The notes under the pieces: generated by a model | Told to the model about the DNA's origin: nothing | The model's input: only the letters and a program-made list of their open reading frames with translations | The model's database searches: none | Shown here: positions 8,329-14,533 of the stretch, one piece after another | How the letters are laid out: the number at the start of each line of letters is the position of its first letter | Position numbering within the stretch: position 1 is the first letter of the stretch | Program-made: the position numbers and the translations under genes | Origin: an uncultured Bdellovibrio sp. | Lineage (GTDB): Bacteria; Bdellovibrionota; Bdellovibrionia; Bdellovibrionales; Bdellovibrionaceae | Direction: 5' to 3' | DNA: 29,593 nucleotides | NCBI RefSeq assembly: GCF_946478835.1 | Contig: NZ_CAMLDV010000028.1 | Span: 1-29,593, forward strand

Positions 8329-8835
8329 TTATTGATTGTTAGAGGGAAGGCGGCCTGTGCCTTCATAAAAAGAGATGCCTTCGACTTGTTTCAGGTTCTC
8401 ATCATATCGAATCGTAATCCCTCTCTTTTGATCAATATAAAATTTGACCCTTGAGATAGAATGTATTCTATCTCTTTCACTTTGCTCCGTTACAAAAGAA
8501 GCGCCTTGAAAACTTTCAAGAGTATTTGAAAGAGAGATCTGTGGATCAGACTCTGTCGGGATCCATAAAATGCCAATGAGCTTTGATGTTTTATCGTCAA
8601 AGTTGGCAGTTACCCTTTGAACGCCTGTTGAGGGATCATTAAACTGCAGGGAAAAGTAGCCGTCCCGAGAGTTCTTGTCACTCGGAGACCCTAGAGTAGC
8701 GATAACTTCAGAGGAAGTAGATTTTCCAACCGAAAGGCTTTTAACATTTTCGTAGGTAAGACGTTGAGTTTTGCCTGAGGTACTTGCACAACCAGCCAAC
8801 ATAATAAGGCTTGTAATCAAAACTCCACATTTCAT
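8329..8835 (-). CDS. BamE/SmpA-like lipoprotein
   Basis: This 168-residue predicted lipoprotein has lipobox LAGC with Cys16. Residues about 28-60 contain VKSLSVGKSTSSEVIATLGSP, spread over the first helix pair typical of the SmpA/OmlA (BamE-like) fold, where a GxS/T-x-x-E/D-V motif leads to a G-x-P turn. The following YFSLQF and RVTANFDD strands fit the same small alpha-beta domain, then an unassigned C-terminal region. BamE assists outer-membrane protein assembly, but many lipoproteins use this fold for other purposes, so a role in Bam is not implied. The ATG overlaps the stop of the upstream metalloprotease-like gene (ATGA, 8832-8835), so the two act as a coupled pair. Confidence 0.84.
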   Translation of the reverse strand: MKCGVLITSLIMLAGCASTSGKTQRLTYENVKSLSVGKSTSSEVIATLGSPSDKNSRDGYFSLQFNDPSTGVQRVTANFDDKTSKLIGILWIPTESDPQISLSNTLESFQGASFVTEQSERDRIHSISRVKFYIDQKRGITIRYDENLKQVEGISFYEGTGRLPSNNQ

Positions 8836-9584
8836 TTGCCGGAACCCTTTCTTCCCAATTTATCGCCGTATCTCTTTTGATACCATTCATACGCCGAAGG
8901 TGTGGTCTTTTTCAGTTTATCAGGATTGTTTATAAAGTGTTCAAAATTATTGGAATAATCCTCGCTAGGCGACATTTTTCCGTCTTCTTCAACGTATCCA
9001 TTCTTACGGCCTTGCCAATAATATTTGTTATCTTTTTCGAGCTCAAGGTGCCATCCCGTAGCGCGACGATAGTCCTGTCTGGCAGTTTCCCCAATGTCTT
9101 CGTAATTTTGATGTGACAACTCATGCGTGATTACTCTGTCTAACCCGTCTTTATTATCAAAAGCAGAGTCATAGATGACGATAATTCCGTCAGAACTACT
9201 GGCTGGGTTAGGATAATCTTTAGAGCGCTCGGCTCTATAAAATCCCTCAATTTTCTCGCTTAAAATTTCTTGAGGAAGGTTGTCGAGTATATCTATGAGG
9301 ACGCTTTTTTCGCCATCTTTCCAAGCCTTCGCTCGTTCTTTTGAATGGGGCCACCCTTGGGGTAAGCCATCCTTAAATCTATTTTTCGTATAGATATAAC
9401 CACGAGTTAACAACTTGCAATGTGCTTTGACATTCGTGGCCCTCACAAGGGTTCCACTAGCTCGGTAATAGGAGTGTCGATAATGAGCTTTAACTGGATA
9501 TTGCCCGTCGGGACATGCAAGTGTACTGGCAGAAATTTCTAAATAAAATACAGAGATCACTATAAAAGAGAGATATTTGAGCAT
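8832..9584 (-). CDS. Secreted HExxH putative metalloprotease
   Basis: This 250-residue protein has a signal peptide (about 1-20, ending SAS or STLA) and therefore acts in the periplasm or outside the cell. His154-Glu155-Leu-Ser-His158 (RVITHELSHQNY) is a zinc-protease active-site motif. The downstream KMSPSEDYSNNFEHFINNP segment, near Glu208-Asp209, followed by TTPSAYEWYQKRYG, resembles the third-ligand region of anthrax-lethal-factor-like (ATLF-like) peptidases, in which an EDFAE motif supplies the glutamate. That placement is by pattern memory. Paired cysteines Cys24 and Cys56 could form a disulfide. It overlaps the BamE-like lipoprotein gene and no other known partner is seen. The substrate is unknown; prey cell-wall or envelope protein is possible. 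Confidence 0.82.
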   Translation of the reverse strand: MLKYLSFIVISVFYLEISASTLACPDGQYPVKAHYRHSYYRASGTLVRATNVKAHCKLLTRGYIYTKNRFKDGLPQGWPHSKERAKAWKDGEKSVLIDILDNLPQEILSEKIEGFYRAERSKDYPNPASSSDGIIVIYDSAFDNKDGLDRVITHELSHQNYEDIGETARQDYRRATGWHLELEKDNKYYWQGRKNGYVEEDGKMSPSEDYSNNFEHFINNPDKLKKTTPSAYEWYQKRYGDKLGRKGSGK

Positions 9585-9637
9585 AGTAGATTATTATTAA
9601 ACTCGCTCAAGAAAACAACTAAGTAATGTTTATTAAA

Positions 9638-9672
9638 ATAAAAGGGCTAGCTTTTTGAGCTCGCCCTTTTAT
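9638..9672 (-). terminator. Intrinsic terminator after cheW
   Basis: The arms ATAAAAGGGC (9638-9647) and GCCCTTTTAT (9663-9672) are perfectly complementary, with a further AGCT pairing inside. On the minus strand the 3' side runs into TTTTATTTTAAT, as expected for termination of cheW. Confidence 0.82.
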
Positions 9673-9703
9673 CTTCAAAAAACGCGAGGAAACTCGCCTA
9701 TTA

Positions 9704-10192
9704 TTAAGCAGCTTTCGCTTCTTCTTGGTGAGAGAACTGAGCCATGTGACCCATTTGTTCTGCAGAGAATGCAGAAACGATATCAACCAGGATCACAACT
9801 TTGTTGTCGACTTTACCCATACCGCGAACGAAAGACATTGCGTGTTCGTTACCTAGTACCGGAGAAGGTTCGATTTGTGATTCTTGAAGATCTACAACTT
9901 CTTTTACTGAGTCTACGATCATGCCTACTTGACCGATTTCAGTGTCGATCACGATGATACATGTGTCGCGAGTTGTATCTTGTGGTTGCATACCGAATTT
10001 AATGCGAAGATTTACAACCGGAATAATTTTACCGCGCAAATTCATCACGCCTTTAACATAATCAGGAGTACGCGGCACTGGAGTGATTTCACCGAACTGG
10101 TTGATCTCACGCACAGTCTCAATAGCAACTCCGTATTGTTCAGACATCAATTGGAACGTCAAATACTGACCTGGTTTTGCTTTATCGCTCAT
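9704..10192 (-). CDS. cheW: Chemotaxis coupling protein CheW
   Basis: CheW links chemoreceptors to the kinase CheA in the polar signalling array. The 162-residue protein is one CheW domain: YLTFQLMSEQYGVAIETVREI at the start, VPRTPDYVKGVMNLRGKIIPVVNLR in the middle, and VGMIVDSVKEVVDL in the second subdomain. These are the usual conserved receptor- and CheA-contacting segments. AAAGG lies about nine bases before the ATG. It is transcribed divergently from cheA, with a 278-base gap, and ends at its own terminator, so it is a separate transcript from cheA-cheR-cheB. It appears intact even though the neighbouring cheA frame is broken. Confidence 0.94.
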   Translation of the reverse strand: MSDKAKPGQYLTFQLMSEQYGVAIETVREINQFGEITPVPRTPDYVKGVMNLRGKIIPVVNLRIKFGMQPQDTTRDTCIIVIDTEIGQVGMIVDSVKEVVDLQESQIEPSPVLGNEHAMSFVRGMGKVDNKVVILVDIVSAFSAEQMGHMAQFSHQEEAKAA

Positions 10193-10239
10193 TGTAATCG
10201 CCTTTCAAAGTCGAAGATAAAATCCTTACCCCAGACTCT

Positions 10240-10277
10240 TCGAGAAAAATTTAAGGGGACTTAAGAGAATTTCTCGA
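10240..10277. repeat. Inverted repeat in the cheW-cheA gap
   Basis: TCGAGAAA (10240-10247) and TTTCTCGA (10270-10277) are perfect inverted arms, with a second nested pair TTAAG/CTTAA (10251-10255, 10260-10264). It lies 48-85 bases before the cheW start. No T run follows on either strand, so it is not a terminator; an operator or leader hairpin is possible. The rest of the 10193-10470 gap also holds the palindrome GTCCTGAGGAC at 10341-10351. Confidence 0.45.
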
Positions 10278-10426
10278 CTCTTTCAAAAAATAATAAATTA
10301 GGATTAGAGCAATCTCGTACTGAGACATTTAAAGACGAAGGTCCTGAGGACAAAATTGTTGGCCCGACCCGGTTGGAATTTAATCTCATTCTGGACCAAT
10401 GATGTAAATAGTTAGCCTGCCTATCA

Positions 10427-10434
10427 TCCGATAA
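10427..10434 (+). promoter_or_regulatory. Possible sigma-28 (FliA) -10 element for cheA
   Basis: TCCGATAA matches seven of eight bases of the flagellar sigma-28 -10 box GCCGATAA, 36 bases before the cheA ATG. TAAA at 10405-10408 is the nearest -35 candidate, but it is about three bases too far upstream for the usual spacing. Treat as tentative. Confidence 0.3.
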
Positions 10435-10470
10435 TTTCTTGTGATTTTTCAATACTAATGGAGCACGCAC

Positions 10471-11070
10471 ATGAGCGGTGATAATGCCTTTTTCGAAGAA
10501 CTGCAGATGGATTTCCTCAACGAGTCTGCGTTCATGCTGGAGCAGTATGAGGAATATATGATGAGACTAGAAAACAGTGAAGATCCTGCGAAGGATCTCA
10601 CTGATATTTTCCGCGTAGCTCACTCTGTAAAAGGGGGCGCGGCCGCTGTCGGTCTCACAGATCTTTCTAAATTTGCCCATGTGATGGAAGACCTTTTGGA
10701 TCTTTTACGTTCGCGTCCTGAGCTTGTGAACTCCAATGCGATTTCACTTTTGCTTCAATCTGGTGATGAACTTAAAAACCGCGTCTCTTCTTTGCAGCAA
10801 GGTAAAAATCTTCCTTGGGATACAACGGCTCTAAGAGAGCAGCTTGTCGCTTTAACGGAAGAGCTTTCAGGAAAACCTTCTTCTCATAAAAAAGAAGCGG
10901 CTCCAGCTCCTGAAGAAATCAAAGAACAAGTTCCTGATGATTTCTTTGCGGCCCCTGCATCTGCCCCTGTGGCTGAAGCGACTGACGATGTTACAAACCA
11001 TGACTTGCTTGCAGAACTTCTGGCGCAATTGTCTCCTGAAGATCAAGCTGAGTTCTATGCGAAAGAATAA
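10471..11070 (+). CDS. cheA: CheA N-terminal fragment: phosphotransfer (P1/Hpt) domain
   Basis: This 199-residue product contains an intact Hpt domain (about 1-110) with the phospho-accepting His51 in the FRVAHSVKGGAAAVG motif. A charged linker follows from about 130, containing a helical LLAELLAQLSPEDQAEF stretch, then the premature TAA. GGAG (10460-10463) is seven bases before the ATG. No canonical P2 CheY-binding domain is evident. On its own this fragment could still be phosphorylated in trans: liberated P1 of enteric CheA is known to be a substrate for the P3-P4-P5 part. Whether that happens here depends on the second fragment being made. Confidence 0.8.
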   Translation: MSGDNAFFEELQMDFLNESAFMLEQYEEYMMRLENSEDPAKDLTDIFRVAHSVKGGAAAVGLTDLSKFAHVMEDLLDLLRSRPELVNSNAISLLLQSGDELKNRVSSLQQGKNLPWDTTALREQLVALTEELSGKPSSHKKEAAPAPEEIKEQVPDDFFAAPASAPVAEATDDVTNHDLLAELLAQLSPEDQAEFYAKE

Positions 11071-11145
11071 CAAGAGAAAAAAGCGGCGGCACAGGCACCA
11101 GCGCCGACACCCGTTGCGGCACAACCAGCTGTTGAAAAGCCTGCA

Positions 11146-12492
11146 TTGAAAGTGGTGGCTGAAAATTCAAAACCAGCTCCAGCAAAGGCAGCACCGGCTG
11201 AGCCTGCAGCCTCTTCAAACGGCAATGGTGGTTCTGGAAAAGCTCCGGCAAAACAAACAAGCGCAATCAAAGTCGATACGGGCCGTGTGGATTCCGTGTT
11301 GGATGCCGTCGGCGAGCTTGTGGTTTTAAAGAATCAATTAGTCCATGATGAAACAGTTCGCAGTGGTGTGAATCTTCGTTTGGAAGCAATCGTTGATCAA
11401 TTGGATAAAGCAGTTCGTGAACTTTATGAAAAGACACTCAGCATTCGTATGACGCCGCTAAAATCCATGTTCATTAAAATTCAACGTATCGTTCGTGACG
11501 TGTCGTTGAGTTTGGATAAACCTGTGGATTTGCAGCTTATCGGTGAAGAGACCGAGGTTGAAAGAACCGTCTTTGAATTATTAGGTGATCCTCTCGTTCA
11601 CTTGGTTCGTAACTCGATGGACCACGGGGTTGAGAAAAAAGAAACACGCTTGGAAAGAGGCAAACCTGTCACAGCAAAAGTGGTCGTTTCCGCAAAACAA
11701 TCAGGTGGTAACGTTATCATTGAAATTTGTGACGATGGTGGTGGTATCAATCGCGAAAAAGTTTTGGCAAAAGCTATTGAAAGAGGCTTTGTGCCAACAG
11801 GTGTTGACCCCGCATCAATTCCCGATGAACAAGTTTTCCAATATATTTTCCAACCGGGTTTTTCGACGGCAGATAAGATCTCGGATCTTTCAGGCCGTGG
11901 TGTAGGTTTGGACGTTGTGAAATCAAATTTGGATAAGATCAACGGGAAGATCAATATTTTCTCGAAAGCAGGTCAGGGAACAACCTTCCGTTTGACGATT
12001 CCTCTTAGCACGGCGATTACCGACGGTATCATCGTGGCTTTGGATGGAGCCCGTTATATTTTACCAATTCATTCCATTCGTGAAATCGTGCGTGTCCTAC
12101 CAAAAGACTACACGCATATTTCCGGAGCAGGAAAAGTGGCGAGCATTCGTGGACTCCTCTTGCCGGTGATTGATGTTTCAAAAACTTTGGGATCCATCAA
12201 TTGGACACTCAACAAAAAAGACCAGCAGCTCATGGCAAAACGCGAGAACTCTTTGAGTGCTCGTCGTGAAGAGACCATGCTTGTGATTATTGAATCCATG
12301 ACTGGCCAAATGGCATTCCCTGTGGATGACGTTTTGGGTCAGGCACAAGTGGTGGTTAAACCAATTACGACAGGACAAAATATTCCTGAAGTTGCGGGCG
12401 CCGCGATTCTTGGTGATGGTCGTACGGTTCTTATTCTTGAACCAGGAGCTTTAGTGAGTAATGTCACTAAGGGTAGGGAGATGGCAGCATGA
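11146..12492 (+). CDS. cheA: CheA C-terminal fragment: P3-P4-P5 kinase core
   Basis: This part carries the dimerisation helix (SAIKVDTGRVDSVLDAVGEL), the ATPase N box (HLVRNSMDHGVE), G1 box (CDDGGGINREK), G2 box (GRGVGLDVVKSN) and a CheW-like P5 domain near the end. All ATP-binding motifs are intact. The first in-frame start after the TAA is TTG at 11146, without a convincing ribosome-binding site; GTG codons at 11152 and 11155 are alternatives. Independent translation is therefore doubtful, and the sequence is better seen as the rest of a broken cheA. It overlaps cheR by ATGA at 12489-12492. Confidence 0.6.
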   Translation: MKVVAENSKPAPAKAAPAEPAASSNGNGGSGKAPAKQTSAIKVDTGRVDSVLDAVGELVVLKNQLVHDETVRSGVNLRLEAIVDQLDKAVRELYEKTLSIRMTPLKSMFIKIQRIVRDVSLSLDKPVDLQLIGEETEVERTVFELLGDPLVHLVRNSMDHGVEKKETRLERGKPVTAKVVVSAKQSGGNVIIEICDDGGGINREKVLAKAIERGFVPTGVDPASIPDEQVFQYIFQPGFSTADKISDLSGRGVGLDVVKSNLDKINGKINIFSKAGQGTTFRLTIPLSTAITDGIIVALDGARYILPIHSIREIVRVLPKDYTHISGAGKVASIRGLLLPVIDVSKTLGSINWTLNKKDQQLMAKRENSLSARREETMLVIIESMTGQMAFPVDDVLGQAQVVVKPITTGQNIPEVAGAAILGDGRTVLILEPGALVSNVTKGREMAA

Positions 12493-13358
12493 CGGCTGTA
12501 AAAAAGAATGAGCTTGTAGGCTCTCTTTACGATTTTGAAGAGATCAAGCTCAGCGATAAGATGTTTACAAAATTTGCGGAACGCATGTATGAACTCGCGG
12601 GCGTGGATCTTCCACTGACTCCAAAGAACCATGCATTGATTCGCAATCGCATTGTGAAGTTATTAAGACGACATTCTTTGAAGTCGTACGAAGAGTATTG
12701 GACGATGATCGATAGAGGCAGTCCGGAAATGGTGTCAGAGTTTATTTCGGCTCTGACAACGAACATGACGTCGTTTTATCGCGAGTCGAATCATTTTGAT
12801 TTCCTCGGCAGTGTACTTCCTGATTTGTGTCGCAAATTTGGCAATGACATCCGCCTTTGGTGTGCGGCGGCCAGCACAGGTCAAGAGCCTTACACGATTG
12901 CGATGACGGCAAATGAAGCTGTGGGTGATAACTCCGCTAGCAAAGTGCGTATTCTGGCGACCGACATTGATTTGCAAGTTCTAAAAAAGGCTTCTTCAGG
13001 AACTTATGAAGAGCGTGAGATGCAAGGTCTTCCTCCAGCGCAACGTCACAAGTACTTTGAAAAAATCAAAGCGCAAGGTGATGAGTTCTGGAGAGCCAAG
13101 GATCAGATTCACAGCATGATCCGCTTTGCGCCATTCAATCTGATGAATCCGAAATATGAATTTCAGCACAAGTTCCATGTGATCTTCTGTCGAAATGTTT
13201 TGATTTATTTTGATGAAGCAACAACGAAGAAGGTGATCGACAATTTGGTGACTTGTTTGGCTCCGGGTGGATACCTCATCTTAGGCCACTCTGAATCTGG
13301 AAACGTCAAGCACCAACAACTTAAACCGCTTTCAAGAGCTGTTTACCAAAAGCTCTAA
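12489..13358 (+). CDS. cheR: Chemoreceptor methyltransferase CheR
   Basis: CheR uses S-adenosylmethionine to methylate glutamates of chemoreceptors, the adaptation step opposed by CheB. The 289-residue protein has the N-terminal helical domain (to about 95) and the methyltransferase domain: WCAAASTGQEPYTIAM binds the cofactor, ILATDIDLQVL is motif II, VIFCRNVLIYFD follows, and PGGYLILGHSES is near the end. All are intact. No C-terminal pentapeptide-tether or TPR extension is present. It is translationally coupled to cheA by ATGA overlap, so a stop in cheA could still allow expression only if ribosomes or transcripts reach this point, and polar effects are possible. Confidence 0.94.
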   Translation: MTAVKKNELVGSLYDFEEIKLSDKMFTKFAERMYELAGVDLPLTPKNHALIRNRIVKLLRRHSLKSYEEYWTMIDRGSPEMVSEFISALTTNMTSFYRESNHFDFLGSVLPDLCRKFGNDIRLWCAAASTGQEPYTIAMTANEAVGDNSASKVRILATDIDLQVLKKASSGTYEEREMQGLPPAQRHKYFEKIKAQGDEFWRAKDQIHSMIRFAPFNLMNPKYEFQHKFHVIFCRNVLIYFDEATTKKVIDNLVTCLAPGGYLILGHSESGNVKHQQLKPLSRAVYQKL

Positions 13359-13370
13359 TAGAGGCGCCTT

Positions 13371-14432
13371 ATGGCTCAGAAAATTCGTGTCCTGATTGTT
13401 GATGACTCTGCGGTGATCAGAAAACTTCTAGAGAAGATTTTTAGCTCCGCACCGGATATGGAAGTTGTAGGAACAGCTTCAGATCCTTATATCGCAAGAG
13501 ACAAACTGGTGACCCTCAAACCTGATGTTATGACTCTGGATGTGGAAATGCCTCGCATGGATGGCATTAGTTTCCTGGAAAAGGTCATGCAGCATTTTCC
13601 AACTCGAACGATTATTTTTTCAAGCTTGGCGAAAACGGGTTCTGAAACTTATTTGCGCGCTCTTGAAGCGGGTGCCATTGAGATCATGGAAAAACCTTCC
13701 ATTGACGTCTCACAAAGTTTGGAATCACTGTCGCAAACGATTCTGGAAAAAGTCAGAGCCGTTGCCAAAGCACGTATCAATCCGATTAAAAAAGTGATTC
13801 CAGCATCGGGACCCGTAAAAAAAGTAAGCCCGACTTCACTTGCAAGAACTACGCATCAGTTGATCGCCGTGGCCTCTTCAACAGGTGGAACCGAAGCTTT
13901 GAAAGTTTTTTTAAGTGGTATGCCTGCGGATATTCCGGGAACCTTGATTGTTCAGCATATGCCACCGGGATTCACAAAATCTTTTGCAGAAAACCTGAAT
14001 AACCTTTTCCCTTTCGAAGTGAAAGAAGCGCAAGAGGGTGATCAAGTCGTTCCTGGACGCGTGTTGATTGCTCCGGGAAACTATCACATGGAAATCACGC
14101 GCAGTGGTGCCTTTTACTACGTAAAACTTCATCAAGGCCCCGCTTTGCACAGTGTGCGTCCGGCGGCAGACTACTTGATGAAATCTGTTGCGAAGTACGT
14201 GGGTAAAAATGCCTTGGGTGTTGTTTTGACCGGAATGGGTAAGGACGGTGCTGAAGGTTTGCTAGAGATGAAAAATGCCGGAGCTTACACGGTCGCACAA
14301 AACGAAGAAACGTGCGTGGTGTATGGAATGCCTGCGGCTGCGGTGGCATTAGGTGCTGCTGATAAGATTCTCCCTCTGGATAAGATTGCCGGAGATCTTT
14401 TAGGTCAAATCCAAACTCGTAACGCGGCTTAA
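13371..14432 (+). CDS. cheB: Chemotaxis methylesterase/deamidase CheB
   Basis: CheB removes receptor methyl groups and deamidates glutamines, and is activated by phosphorylation from CheA. The 353 residues comprise a receiver domain (about 5-125) with Asp11-Asp12 and phospho-acceptor Asp57 in LDVEMPRMDG, then a linker, then the esterase domain with the serine triad: Ser170 in ASSTGGTEA, His196 in QHMPPGFT and Asp292 in GMGKDGAEG. All catalytic residues are present. It starts 12 bases after cheR with GAGG upstream, so it is the last gene of the cheA-cheR-cheB operon. No cheD or cheY adjoins it. Confidence 0.95.
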   Translation: MAQKIRVLIVDDSAVIRKLLEKIFSSAPDMEVVGTASDPYIARDKLVTLKPDVMTLDVEMPRMDGISFLEKVMQHFPTRTIIFSSLAKTGSETYLRALEAGAIEIMEKPSIDVSQSLESLSQTILEKVRAVAKARINPIKKVIPASGPVKKVSPTSLARTTHQLIAVASSTGGTEALKVFLSGMPADIPGTLIVQHMPPGFTKSFAENLNNLFPFEVKEAQEGDQVVPGRVLIAPGNYHMEITRSGAFYYVKLHQGPALHSVRPAADYLMKSVAKYVGKNALGVVLTGMGKDGAEGLLEMKNAGAYTVAQNEETCVVYGMPAAAVALGAADKILPLDKIAGDLLGQIQTRNAA

Positions 14433-14502
14433 CGCTGAGAAACAAAACGGGCAAGTCGAGGCCTTTATTAAATCCTTGAACCCTTAAGAGTATTCCCTAA
14501 GA

Positions 14503-14531
14503 ATAGACTCCTGCTATCGACAGGAGTCTAT
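14503..14531 (+). promoter_or_regulatory. Hairpin burying the ribosome-binding site of the S9 peptidase gene
   Basis: ATAGACTCCTG (14503-14513) and CAGGAGTCTAT (14521-14531) are perfect 11-bp inverted arms with a seven-base loop. The 3' arm contains the only good Shine-Dalgarno site, CAGGAG, seven bases before the ATG at 14534. In RNA this would block ribosome access. A possible promoter TTGAAC-N17-AAGAAT (14476-14504) would start transcription within the left arm, in which case the palindrome would act as a DNA operator instead. No T run follows, so it is not a terminator. Confidence 0.55.
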
Positions 14532-14533
14532 CT

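Larger units (their letters stand above)
10471..12492 (+). pseudogene. cheA: cheA interrupted by an in-frame stop codon
   Basis: Read as one frame, this is a 673-codon CheA histidine kinase with normal domain order: P1 phosphotransfer, a long Ala/Pro-rich linker, P3 dimerisation, P4 ATPase and P5 CheW-like domain. The TAA at 11068-11070 (codon 200) stops translation inside the linker; the frame continues at once after it without insertion or deletion. One base change from CAA, GAA or AAA would explain it. Possible readings are a recent loss-of-function mutation, a sequencing error, stop readthrough, or two separately made polypeptides. The flanking cheW, cheR and cheB are intact and the rest of cheA shows no decay, so the change is either recent or tolerated. 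Confidence 0.75.

Noticed and set aside
10261..10470. Minus-strand frame of 69 codons in the cheW-cheA gap
   Set aside because: No recognisable protein pattern or ribosome-binding site; the region reads as promoter and leader DNA.
11146..11148. TTG as a genuine independent start for a second CheA gene
   Set aside because: No ribosome-binding site precedes it and the frame is continuous with the upstream part; kept only as a possible reinitiation site.
14503..14531. Hairpin as a terminator for the che operon
   Set aside because: No T run follows the 3' arm, and the arm carries the ribosome-binding site of the next gene.
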